From: Streptomyces sp. R28
GTDB taxonomy: Bacteria > Actinomycetota > Actinomycetes > Streptomycetales > Streptomycetaceae
Reading direction: 5' to 3'
Length of the DNA stretch: 64,000 bases
NCBI RefSeq assembly: GCF_041052385.1
Contig: NZ_CP163439.1
Location: 3,337,001-3,401,000 of the forward strand
In this document: piece after piece, positions 1 through 7,740 of the stretch
How the letters are laid out: every line of letters starts with the position of its first letter
Position numbering within the stretch: the stretch's first letter is position 1
Program-made: the position numbers and the translations under genes
The notes under the pieces: model-generated
What the model saw: only the letters and a program-made list of their open reading frames with translations
The model's database searches: none
What the model was told of the DNA's origin: nothing

Positions 1-915
1 GTGACGATCCTCCGCGACGGCCAGACCATCGAGACGCTCGATGTGAAGGCGCCGGAGACCACCGAGGACCGGATCATCAGCGGGATGGTCGGCCGGGACC
101 TGGAGAACCGCTTCCCCGACCGCACCCCGCACGAGCCGGAGAAGGGCGCGGCCCCCGCGCTGGAGATCCGCAACTGGACCGTGCACCACCCGATCGACCA
201 GCAGCGCAAGGTCGTCGACGATGTGTCGATCCAGGTGCGGCGCGGGGAGATCGTCGGCATCGCGGGCCTCATGGGCGCCGGCCGCACCGAACTCGCGATG
301 AGCGTCTTCGGGCGGACGTACGGCCGGTACGCGGACGGCACGGTCCTCAAGGACGGCACGGAGATCCGTACGAAGTCCGTCCCCGAGGCGGTCAAGCACG
401 GCATCGCGTACGTCACCGAGGACCGCAAGCACTACGGCCTCAACCTCATCGACACCATCAACCGCAACATCTCGCTCAGCGCGCTGGGCAAGGTCGCCAA
501 GCGGGGCGTGGTCGACGAGCACGGGGAACGGCAGGTCGCCGAGGGCTTCCGCAAGTCCATGAACATCAAGGCGCCGACCGTCTTCGAGCCGGTGGGCAAG
601 CTGTCCGGCGGCAACCAGCAGAAGGTCGTCCTCAGCAAGTGGATCTTCGCGGGTCCCGATGTGCTGATCCTGGACGAGCCGACGCGTGGCATCGACGTCG
701 GTGCCAAGTACGAGATCTACACGGTCATCGACCAGCTGGCCGCCCAGGGCAAGGCGGTCGTCTTCATCTCCTCCGAGCTGCCGGAACTGCTCGGCATGTG
801 TGACCGCATCTACACGATGGCCGCGGGGCGGCTGACCGGCGAGTTCTCGCGGGCCGAGGCCTCGCAGGAATCGCTGATGCGTCAGATGACAAAGGACAAA
901 GAGGTATCCCGATGA
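1..915 (+). CDS. mmsA: Sugar ABC transporter ATP-binding protein, 3' part (5' end outside window)
   Basis: This is the C-terminal 304 residues of a double-ABC ATPase of the MmsA/XylG/AraG type that energises uptake of monosaccharides such as arabinose, galactose or xylose. Family members are about 500 residues with two ABC modules; only the second is here, so the gene starts upstream and the GTG at base 1 is probably internal. The second module shows the degenerate Walker A loop of this family (GLMGAGRTE), the signature LSGGNQQK, Walker B with [14 protein letters not shown] and the H-loop region [10 protein letters not shown]. The stop overlaps the permease start (ATGA at 912-915), so the two are translationally coupled. 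Substrate is inferred only from the family and from the arabinan-degrading genes nearby. Confidence 0.9.
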   Translation: MTILRDGQTIETLDVKAPETTEDRIISGMVGRDLENRFPDRTPHEPEKGAAPALEIRNWTVHHPIDQQRKVVDDVSIQVRRGEIVGIAGLMGAGRTELAMSVFGRTYGRYADGTVLKDGTEIRTKSVPEAVKHGIAYVTEDRKHYGLNLIDTINRNISLSALGKVAKRGVVDEHGERQVAEGFRKSMNIKAPTVFEPVGKLSGGNQQKVVLSKWIFAGPDVLILDEPTRGIDVGAKYEIYTVIDQLAAQGKAVVFISSELPELLGMCDRIYTMAAGRLTGEFSRAEASQESLMRQMTKDKEVSR

Positions 916-2156
916 GCACGGATGTGACCGCCAAGACCCCGGCCCCCGCGCCGCCGGGCAAGAGCGGAGGGGCCGCGGGCGGCGGTCTGCTCCAGCTGGT
1001 GATGGACGGTATGCGCCGCAACATGCGGCAGTACGGCATGCTGTTCGCCCTCGGCCTGATCGTGGTGCTGTTCGCCGTATGGACCGACGGCGACCTGCTG
1101 CTGCCGCGCAACGTCTCCAACCTGGTGCTGCAGAACAGCTACATCCTGATCCTCGCGATCGGCATGATGCTGGTCATCATCGCGGGCCACATCGACCTGT
1201 CGGTGGGATCGCTGACAGCGTTCATCGGCTCGATGGCCGCCGTCTTCATGGTCAAGAACGATCTGCCATGGCCGGTCGCCGTCATCCTCTGCCTCGCCAT
1301 GGGTGCCCTCGCCGGCGCGGCACAAGGGTTCTTCATCGCGTACGCCGGCATACCATCCTTCATCGTGACCCTCGCGGGCATGCTGATCTTCCGCGGTCTG
1401 ACGGAGATCTTCCTGGAGGGCCAGACCCTCGGCCCGTTCCCCGAGGGGCTGCAGAAGGTCGCCAACGGCTTCCTGCCCGAGGTCGGCCCGAACACCAACT
1501 ACCACAACCTCACTCTTCTGCTCGGCTTCGCGATGATCGCGTTCGTGGTCTTCCAGGAGTTCCGTGACCGCCGCCGACAGCAGGAGTTCGACCTCGACGT
1601 CCCGCCGTTCAACCTGTTCCTGCTGAAGCTGGTCGCACTCGGCGCCGCCATCCTCACGCTGACGATGCTGCTGGCCAGCTACAAGGGCGCCCCGATCGTG
1701 CTGCTCGTCCTGGGCGTGCTGCTCGTCGGCTTCGGCTACGTCATGCGCAACGCGATCATCGGCCGCCACATCTACGCGATCGGCGGCAACCTGCCCGCGG
1801 CCAAGCTGTCGGGTGTGAAGGACAAGAAGGTCACCTTCCTGGTCTTCCTGAACATGGGCATGCTCGCGGCCCTGGCGGGTCTGGTCTTCGCCGCCCGCTT
1901 CAACGCGGCCTCGCCCAAGGCCGGCCTCAACTTCGAGCTGGAGGCGATCGCGGCCTCGTTCATCGGCGGCGCGTCGATGAGCGGCGGTGTCGGCACCGTC
2001 CTCGGCGCGATCATCGGTGGTCTCGTCCTGGGCGTGCTGAACAACGGCATGAACCTCGTCGGCATCGGCACCGACTGGCAGCAGGTCATCAAGGGCCTGG
2101 TGCTGCTGGCGGCGGTCGGGTTCGACGTGTGGAACAAGCGCAAGGTCGGTTCGTAA
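912..2156 (+). CDS. mmsB: Sugar ABC transporter permease (MmsB/XylH/GguB type)
   Basis: The product is a 414-residue polytopic inner-membrane protein with a hydrophilic Gly/Ala/Pro N-terminus (about residues 1-35) followed by about ten hydrophobic segments. The family signature GHIDLSVGS lies after the second or third membrane segment, and the C-terminal [21 protein letters not shown] motif is typical of the BPD_transp_2 family. It forms the membrane channel for the ATPase immediately upstream and overlaps it by 4 bp. It is longer than ribose permeases, as expected for the MmsB/GguB subgroup that serves several monosaccharides. A strong rho-independent terminator lies 12 bp downstream, so the transporter operon appears to end here. 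Confidence 0.9.
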   Translation: MSTDVTAKTPAPAPPGKSGGAAGGGLLQLVMDGMRRNMRQYGMLFALGLIVVLFAVWTDGDLLLPRNVSNLVLQNSYILILAIGMMLVIIAGHIDLSVGSLTAFIGSMAAVFMVKNDLPWPVAVILCLAMGALAGAAQGFFIAYAGIPSFIVTLAGMLIFRGLTEIFLEGQTLGPFPEGLQKVANGFLPEVGPNTNYHNLTLLLGFAMIAFVVFQEFRDRRRQQEFDLDVPPFNLFLLKLVALGAAILTLTMLLASYKGAPIVLLVLGVLLVGFGYVMRNAIIGRHIYAIGGNLPAAKLSGVKDKKVTFLVFLNMGMLAALAGLVFAARFNAASPKAGLNFELEAIAASFIGGASMSGGVGTVLGAIIGGLVLGVLNNGMNLVGIGTDWQQVIKGLVLLAAVGFDVWNKRKVGS

Positions 2157-2168
2157 GTGCAGCAGGAG

Positions 2169-2200
2169 GGCCCCGCCGGAAGGCGGGGCCCTGTTCTTTT
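2169..2200 (+). terminator. Rho-independent terminator after the sugar transporter operon
   Basis: A perfect 9-bp stem (GGCCCCGCC at 2169-2177, GGCGGGGCC at 2182-2190) with a four-base GGAA loop is followed by CTGTTCTTTT. The T-rich tail makes it a classical intrinsic terminator. It separates mmsB from the mutarotase gene and argues against the GTG at 2157 being the start of the latter. Confidence 0.85.
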
Positions 2201-2222
2201 CAGCGACGGAGGCAATACGCCG

Positions 2223-3269
2223 GTGAAGTCCCTCTTCGGCAAGCTCGCCGACGGCACGGAGGTCTACAGCTGGTCGCTGGCCAACGGCGGCACGCGGATG
2301 AAGGTCCTCTCCTACGGCGGCATCGTGCAGTCCCTGGAGATCCCGGACCGCGGCGGTCGGCTCGCCAACGTCTGCCTGGGCTTCGACAACATCGAGGACT
2401 ACGTCGCCGAGAGCCCGTACTTCGGGGCCCTGATCGGCCGGTACGGCAACCGCATCGACAAGGGGCGGTTCACGCTCGACGGCAAGGCCTACCAGGTCGA
2501 CGTCAACGACGGCGTGAACAGCCTGCACGGCGGCGCCAAGGGCTTCGACAAGCAGGTGTGGGACGTCGAGCCGTTCACCAAGGGCTCCGACGTCGGTCTG
2601 CACCTGTACCGCACCTCCGTCGACGGCGAGATGGGCTACCCGGGCACGCTCAAGGTGAAGGTGACGTACACCCTCACCCAGCACGGCGACTGGCGCATCG
2701 ACTACGAGGCCACCACCGACAAGGCCACCGTCGTCAACCTCACCAGCCACGTCTACTGGAACCTCGCCGGCGAGGGCAGCGGCACGATCGAGAACCACGA
2801 GCTGAAGATCGCCGCGTCCCGCTACACCCCCGTCGACCCGGGCCTCATCCCCACCGGTGAGCCGGCCCCCGTCGCGGGCACCCCCTTCGACTTCCGCCAC
2901 GCCAGGCGAATAGGCGAGGCCACCCGCGAGGCCCACCAGCAGCTGCTGTACGGCAAGGGCATCGACCACAACTGGGTGCTCGACAAGGGCATCTCACCGA
3001 AGCCCGAGTGGATCGCCACGCTGAAGGAGCCGTCCTCCGGCCGCACCCTGCGGATGGCGACCACCGAGCCCGGCCTGCAGTTCTACTCGGGCAACTTCCT
3101 CGACGGCACCCTCGTCGGCCCGAGCGGGCGCACCTACCGGCAGGGCGACGCGCTGTGCCTGGAGACGCAGCACTTCCCGGACTCGCCGAACCAGCCGTCG
3201 TTCCCCTCGACGGTGCTGCGGCCGGGACAGACGTACCGGTCGACGACGATCCACTCGTTCAGCCACTGA
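2223..3269 (+). CDS. galM: Aldose 1-epimerase (mutarotase)
   Basis: A 348-residue GalM-family enzyme that interconverts alpha and beta anomers of aldoses. Recognisable family features are GRYGNRIDKGRF near residue 80, NSLHGG near residue 105, a conserved VNLTSHVYWNLAGEG block (catalytic-His region) and a C-terminal FYSGNFLDGT segment with the catalytic Glu in LCLETQHFPDSPN. I choose the GTG at 2223 because GGAGG lies at a normal distance upstream and the stem-loop terminator lies between 2157 and 2223. No signal peptide is evident, so it is cytoplasmic. It follows the sugar transporter and probably prepares imported arabinose or galactose for catabolic enzymes. It may be transcribed by read-through or from its own promoter. 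Confidence 0.9.
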   Translation: MKSLFGKLADGTEVYSWSLANGGTRMKVLSYGGIVQSLEIPDRGGRLANVCLGFDNIEDYVAESPYFGALIGRYGNRIDKGRFTLDGKAYQVDVNDGVNSLHGGAKGFDKQVWDVEPFTKGSDVGLHLYRTSVDGEMGYPGTLKVKVTYTLTQHGDWRIDYEATTDKATVVNLTSHVYWNLAGEGSGTIENHELKIAASRYTPVDPGLIPTGEPAPVAGTPFDFRHARRIGEATREAHQQLLYGKGIDHNWVLDKGISPKPEWIATLKEPSSGRTLRMATTEPGLQFYSGNFLDGTLVGPSGRTYRQGDALCLETQHFPDSPNQPSFPSTVLRPGQTYRSTTIHSFSH

Positions 3270-3270
3270 C

Positions 3271-3306
3271 GTCTCTTCCGAGGTCTCTTCCGAGGTCTCT
3301 TCTGAC
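3271..3306. repeat. Three 12-bp tandem repeats after galM
   Basis: GTCTCTTCCGAG occurs at 3271-3282 and 3283-3294, with a degenerate third copy (GTCTCTTCTGAC) at 3295-3306. It starts one base after the galM stop. No function is evident. Confidence 0.7.
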
Positions 3307-3467
3307 GGACCTTCACAGGTGGCACACAAGTTCTTACCGACTTCTCAGTGGTTGAACAGCGCCACCGCAGCCTCCGTATGTAAGGACGGCCCGTGCTCCC
3401 CCGCGCGGGCCACCCAAGACGACGGGCCCGGTCGTCCCCGCCGGGCCCGCCCTCATACGGAGGTTCC

Positions 3468-5126
3468 ATGGCCGACAACGTCACCTCGCTGTTCCGCAGC
3501 ACCGCGGCACACAGCCCGTCGATGGCGGCGCTGACGCGGGAGGGCGGCGACGGGGCCGGTCCGGTCGACTTCTGCATCCCCTGCAACCCGTACTTCCCGA
3601 CGCCGGAGATGTTCCAGGACATGGGGGCCAGGCTGCGGGACATCATCACCTACTACCCGAGCAGCGCCGACACCATCACGGCCGAGCTGTGCAGCCTGCT
3701 CCAACTCCCGCCGCAGTGCGTGGCGATGGGCAACGGCTCCACGGAGCTGATCACCTGGATCGACCACCTGATGGTCCGTGAGTCCCTCGCCATCCCCGTC
3801 CCCACGTTCGGCCGCTGGACCGACCAGCCGATGGAGACCGGCAAGCGGGTCGACATGTTCCCGCTGCAGGAGTCCAGCGGCTTCGCCCTGGACCTCGCGC
3901 AGTACGCCGAGTTCATCCGGGCCAGGGGCACACGGGTGGCGGTGATCTGCAACCCGAACAACCCCGACGGCGGCTACCTCCACAAGCACGCGCTCGTGCA
4001 GTTCATGGACGCGATGGCCGACCTGGACCTGGTCATCATCGACGAGTCCTTCCTGGAGTTCGCGGACGCCGAGCAGGATCCGTCGGTGGTCCAGGAGGCG
4101 ATGCTGCGCCCGAACGTCATCGTGTTGCGCAGCCTCGGCAAGAACTTCGGCCTGCACGGCATCCGGTTCGGCTACCTGGTCGCCAACCCGGCCCTGGCCG
4201 GCATGGTCCGCACGATGCTGCCGAAGTGGAACCTCAACGCCTTCGCCGAGCACGTGGTGTTCATGCTGAAGAACCACGGCGCCGAGTACGCGCAGAGCCT
4301 CCATCAGGTGCGCCGGGACCGCCTCGACATGGCCAGCCAGCTCTCCGCGCTCCCCGGTCTGACGGTCTACCCGTCCCAGGGCAACTTCCTCTTCGTGCGC
4401 CTCCCCGTCGGCGCGGAAGGCACCGTGGTCCGGGACCGGATGCTCACCGAGCACCGGATCCTGGTCCGCGAGTGCGGCAACAAGATCGGTTCGTCCAGCC
4501 GCTTCCTGAGACTCGTGGTGCGCCCCCAGGTGGACGTGCGTCGCCTGGTGTCCGGCCTGGAGCAGGTGCTCTACGGGACCAGGAGGGGAGCCGCCGTACC
4601 CGAGCTGGGTACAGGGACCAACTACAGCTCGGGTACGGCGGCCGTGGACCGGCTGGTCAGCTCCACCAACGGCGCGGGGATGCAGGGGCTTGCCGCGCAG
4701 GCCATGGGCATGGGGGCGGGGATGCCTGCGGCGGCTCAGCCGCAGGCGGCGCCGCCGGGGACCGGCATGCCCATGCCGGCGCCGGCTCCTGTGGCCCCGA
4801 TGCCCGCCCCGGCCCCCGTGGCCCCGATGCCCGCCCCGGCCCCCGTGGCCCCGATGCCGGCCCCGGCTCCCCTTGCGCCTGCGCCGATGCCGGCCCCCGC
4901 TCCCCCTGCGCCTGCGCCGATGCCGTTCCCGTCACCTGTGGCGCCGGCGGCTGCGGCTGCGGCTGCCATGCCTGGGCCTACGCCGCCGGGGGTGCCGGCG
5001 CGTGGGGGGCTTACCGCCGCGCAGGTTCGGGGTACGACTGGGCCGGGGTTGACTCCGGCACCGGCGACCGGGTGGCCGAACAGTCAGAGTTGGCCGAATG
5101 CGGCGGGGATGGGGCAGGTCGGGTAG
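3468..5126 (+). CDS. PLP-dependent aminotransferase (HisC-like) with Pro/Ala-rich tail
   Basis: The first about 390 residues form a fold-type I class I/II aminotransferase related to histidinol-phosphate aminotransferase. Visible features are the GNGSTEL phosphate-binding segment near residue 90, NPNNPDGG near 162, the pyridine-binding Asp in IDESF (about 192), the Schiff-base Lys225 in SLGKNFGL and a C-terminal RLVVRP segment. The remaining roughly 160 residues are low complexity, with 9-residue MPAPAPVAP-type repeats encoded by 4773 to about 4926, unlike ordinary HisC. The ATG at 3468 is preceded by CGGAGG at 3459-3464. Substrate is unknown: no histidine genes are adjacent. It ends 10 bp before the convergent arabinanase gene. 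Confidence 0.85.
   Translation: MADNVTSLFRSTAAHSPSMAALTREGGDGAGPVDFCIPCNPYFPTPEMFQDMGARLRDIITYYPSSADTITAELCSLLQLPPQCVAMGNGSTELITWIDHLMVRESLAIPVPTFGRWTDQPMETGKRVDMFPLQESSGFALDLAQYAEFIRARGTRVAVICNPNNPDGGYLHKHALVQFMDAMADLDLVIIDESFLEFADAEQDPSVVQEAMLRPNVIVLRSLGKNFGLHGIRFGYLVANPALAGMVRTMLPKWNLNAFAEHVVFMLKNHGAEYAQSLHQVRRDRLDMASQLSALPGLTVYPSQGNFLFVRLPVGAEGTVVRDRMLTEHRILVRECGNKIGSSSRFLRLVVRPQVDVRRLVSGLEQVLYGTRRGAAVPELGTGTNYSSGTAAVDRLVSSTNGAGMQGLAAQAMGMGAGMPAAAQPQAAPPGTGMPMPAPAPVAPMPAPAPVAPMPAPAPVAPMPAPAPLAPAPMPAPAPPAPAPMPFPSPVAPAAAAAAAMPGPTPPGVPARGGLTAAQVRGTTGPGLTPAPATGWPNSQSWPNAAGMGQVG
4773..4926 (+). repeat. 27-33 bp in-frame tandem repeats coding a Pro/Ala tail
   Basis: Units beginning ATGCCGGC or ATGCCCGC recur in frame at 4773, 4800, 4827 and 4854, the later ones extended to about 33 bp. 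They encode MPAPAPVAP-like repeats in the tail of the aminotransferase. Units two and three are nearly identical, so copy number probably varies between strains. Confidence 0.8.
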
Positions 5127-5136
5127 CGCCTTCTCG

Positions 5137-6567
5137 CTACGCCGGGTTCAAGCGCCACTGCTGGCAGGTGTTGCCCAGCCAGCTCCACTGGCGTACGTCC
5201 GCCCCGTCCGCCGTTCCGCAGTTCGTCACGTCGGCGACCTTTCCGGTGGCCTGGTTGGCGATCTGGACGTAGCCGCTGTCCGTGGCGATGAAGCGGAAGC
5301 GCTGGCAGGTGTTGTTCAGCCAGGACCACTGGCGCAGGTCGGCGCCGTCGGCGGACGAGCAGTTCTCCGTGTCGAGAACCTTGCCGCTGGCGACGTTGAC
5401 CAGGCGGTGGGTGTCATCCCCCAGGTCCTCCAGACGCCATTTCTGGTTGTTGCCGCCGCCGCACGTCCACTGCTGGACGTTGGCCCCGTCGGCGGTCGAA
5501 CTCCCGGCCACATCAAGGCACTTGCCGCTGTTGCGGTTGACGATCGTGTACGTCGTGGAGGTGCTGGACGGCTCCCCGGAGGGACCGGTGAGGGAGGCGC
5601 CGAGGCGGACGGGGGTGCCGAGGTTCGGGCTGCCGTCGGAGTTCCAGGTGAACTTCTGCGCCCGGGTCGTACGGCCGTTGTCGCAGCCGTCGCTCGCGCT
5701 GTCGTTGGCGTGGTAGACGATCCAGTTCTCGGTGCCGTCGGGGGACGTGAAGAAGCCGTTGTGTCCGGGCCCGTACACGCCGTTGGCGTCACTGCGCTGG
5801 AAGACCGGCGTGGACTTCTTGGTCCAGGAGGAGGCCGACAGGGGGTCGGATCCGGTCAAGGTCAGCTGCCCGAGCTTGTAGTCGGGCGTCCAGCAGCCGC
5901 TGGCCGAGTAGATGAGGAAGGTCTTCCCGCCACGCTGGAGGATCTCCGGTCCCTCGTTGACCGTGCCGTTGCGCTCCCAGTCGTAGGTCGGCGTGGAGAT
6001 GGTGGAGAAGCCGGTGGCGAGGGTGTACGGGTTCGACATCCGGGCCGCGACCAGGTTCTGTGTGCCACCGCTGGCGCTGCCGAAGAGGTAGAGCCGGCCG
6101 TTGATGGTGGCCACGTTCGGGTCGAGCATCCAGGCCGAGTTGAGCTGGTTCTTGTAGGTGTACGGACCCATGGGGTCGGACCCGGCACTCTCCAGCACGT
6201 GCGTGCGCTGCGTCGGGTTGTAGTCGGAGACGTTCTGGCCGGCGACGTAGTACAGGTACCAGCGGCCGTTGATGAAGTGGATCTCGGGCGCCCAGATGTT
6301 GCAGCAGCGGCTGGCCGCGTCACCCTTCCACACCTGCACGCTGGGCGCGGTGGCGAGGCCGGCGAGGGTGGTGGACTTGCGCATGGTGATGACGTCGGTC
6401 CAACTCGTCGTCACCATGTAGTAGTTGCCGTTGTAGTACGAGATCCAGGGGTCGGCGCCCTTCTGGGTCTTGACCGGGTTCGCGAAGGAGGCCGCGCTCG
6501 CGGACGGCTGCCCGATCGAGAAGGCCAGCAGCAGCGCCGCCAACAGGGTCAGTAGGCGACGGGCCAT
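5137..6567 (-). CDS. Secreted GH43 arabinan-degrading enzyme with ricin-type CBM
   Basis: A 476-residue secreted glycosidase. Residues 1-26 are a signal peptide ending ASA-A. Residues about 30-325 are a GH43 five-bladed propeller resembling exo-1,5-alpha-L-arabinofuranosidases, with candidate catalytic residues Asp39 (ADPW), Asp149 (MLDPN) and Glu205 (NEGPEI). Residues about 340-476 form a ricin-type beta-trefoil (CBM13-like) with three QxW-type repeats, which probably binds polysaccharide. The start lies inside the preceding endo-arabinanase gene (19-bp overlap), so the two are co-translated: an endo-acting enzyme and a probable exo-acting enzyme. Endo versus exo mode cannot be fixed from sequence. 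Confidence 0.88.
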   Translation of the reverse strand: MARRLLTLLAALLLAFSIGQPSASAASFANPVKTQKGADPWISYYNGNYYMVTTSWTDVITMRKSTTLAGLATAPSVQVWKGDAASRCCNIWAPEIHFINGRWYLYYVAGQNVSDYNPTQRTHVLESAGSDPMGPYTYKNQLNSAWMLDPNVATINGRLYLFGSASGGTQNLVAARMSNPYTLATGFSTISTPTYDWERNGTVNEGPEILQRGGKTFLIYSASGCWTPDYKLGQLTLTGSDPLSASSWTKKSTPVFQRSDANGVYGPGHNGFFTSPDGTENWIVYHANDSASDGCDNGRTTRAQKFTWNSDGSPNLGTPVRLGASLTGPSGEPSSTSTTYTIVNRNSGKCLDVAGSSTADGANVQQWTCGGGNNQKWRLEDLGDDTHRLVNVASGKVLDTENCSSADGADLRQWSWLNNTCQRFRFIATDSGYVQIANQATGKVADVTNCGTADGADVRQWSWLGNTCQQWRLNPA

Positions 6568-7544
6568 CCGGTGCCCCAGTTCAGAAGGTTGATGCCCAGC
6601 TTGGGCGTGCCGTTGTCGTTGCCGTCGTAGTAGTGGTAGACGATCAGGTCGCCGTCGGAGTCGTTCATGATCGACTGTCCGCCGGGGCCGATGACGCTGC
6701 CGTGCGACTCCAGGACCGCGGTGCCGCCGTTGTTCATCATCGAGACGCCGTTCTTGTCGACGTACGGCCCGGTGACGCTGGTGGCGCGGCCGACCTTGAC
6801 CTTGTAGGTGGAGCTGGTGCCGGCGCAGCAGGTGTCGTAGGAGGCGAAGAGGTAGTAGTAGCTGCCCCGCTTGACGATGTAGGGCGCTTCGACCGCCTTG
6901 GTCCCGGTCGGGCGGGAGGCGAGCGAGTACCGGGTGGTGTTGGAGGAGAGCTGCTTCCCGGTGGACGGGTTGACCTGGATCATCTTGATGCCGGTCCACC
7001 AACTGCCGAAGGACAGCCACCACTTGCCGTCGCCGTCGACGAAGAGGTTGGGGTCGATGGCGTTGTAGTCGCTGGAGGAGCTGGACGTGTAGACGGCGCC
7101 CTGGTCCGTCCAACTGCCCGGCCGGCCGGTGCTGGAGGTGGCGAGGCCGATGGCGGACGTGTTCGAGCCGAACTTCGAGACGGAGTAGTACATCAGGTAC
7201 TTGCCGCCTTGGTACGAGATGTCCGGCGCCCAGGCCTCCGGCACGGAGGAGTAGGTCGACCACCAGCCGGGACGGCTGCCGAAGGCGTCGGCGCCCGCGC
7301 TGAAGGCGGTGCGGTCGGACGAGGTCTTGCCGGCGATGCCGCCGCCGGTGGCGTACAGCAGGTACTGGCCGGACGAGGTGCGGATCATCGTCGGGTCGTG
7401 CGTGACGACGGAGCCGGTGACCCGGCCGGGGTTGGGATAGGCCGACGCCGTGGAGGGGATCAGGGCGAGGAGGGCGGCCGTGGGGAGGGCGAGGAGGGCG
7501 GTTCGTTTGCGGAGTGTGCGGCTCGTGCGGCTCGTGCGGCTCAT
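6549..7544 (-). CDS. Secreted arabinan endo-1,5-alpha-L-arabinanase (GH43)
   Basis: A 331-residue extracellular enzyme that cleaves internal alpha-1,5 bonds of arabinan. The N-terminus has a triple SRT repeat, a basic stretch and a hydrophobic core ending STASA-Y (cleavage near residue 35). Catalytic GH43 residues are visible as Asp50 (THDPT, base), Asp162 (IDPNLF, pKa modulator) and Glu217 (VEAPY, acid), together with the SFGSWWTGIKM segment and YHYYDG near the C-terminus that are typical of endo-arabinanases. It is the first gene of a two-gene leftward operon driven by the promoter/operator at 7573-7642. It is a paralogue of the enzyme at 17143-18114. Confidence 0.9.
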   Translation of the reverse strand: MSRTSRTSRTLRKRTALLALPTAALLALIPSTASAYPNPGRVTGSVVTHDPTMIRTSSGQYLLYATGGGIAGKTSSDRTAFSAGADAFGSRPGWWSTYSSVPEAWAPDISYQGGKYLMYYSVSKFGSNTSAIGLATSSTGRPGSWTDQGAVYTSSSSSDYNAIDPNLFVDGDGKWWLSFGSWWTGIKMIQVNPSTGKQLSSNTTRYSLASRPTGTKAVEAPYIVKRGSYYYLFASYDTCCAGTSSTYKVKVGRATSVTGPYVDKNGVSMMNNGGTAVLESHGSVIGPGGQSIMNDSDGDLIVYHYYDGNDNGTPKLGINLLNWGTGWPVAY

Positions 7545-7572
7545 GCGGGTCCTCCTTGCGGGTGGGGGTACA

Positions 7573-7642
7573 TACTGCTCGACATTTCGAACAATGCTCG
7601 CAAGTTCGAACGGACCGTAGAATCGAACCTCTTGCGCGTCAA
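7573..7642 (-). promoter_or_regulatory. Arabinanase promoter with shared 39-bp operator (site A)
   Basis: Read leftwards, -35 TTGACG (7637-7642) and -10 TACGGT (7614-7619) are separated by 17 bp. Two bases after the -10 begins a 39-bp element (7573-7611) shared with sites at 21281-21319 and 26472-26510. It contains the perfect inverted repeat TTCGAAC (7586-7592) / GTTCGAA (7604-7610). The position over the transcription start suggests repression. The likely regulator is the IclR protein at 25668-26441, by inference from its own promoter carrying the element. Confidence 0.75.
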
Positions 7643-7740
7643 TGGTTCGCGCACGGACCAGGCTTCACTCAGGTGTGGGTTCCGGGGAACGTGGGCCGTT
7701 CACCGGTCGGACGACGCCCCCCTGAGGTAGATGTGGACGC

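Noticed and set aside
2157..2222. Longer galM start at GTG 2157
   Set aside because: The region contains an intrinsic terminator, and a GGAGG site fits the GTG at 2223 instead.
882..2969. Long open frame on the minus strand opposite the permease and galM
   Set aside because: It is antisense to two clearly recognisable genes, has no family resemblance and is Val/Asp/Gly/Glu-rich as expected from the complement of GC-biased codons.
4773..4926. Tandem repeats in the aminotransferase gene as a CRISPR-like array
   Set aside because: Units are contiguous, without spacers, in frame and encode a Pro/Ala tail.
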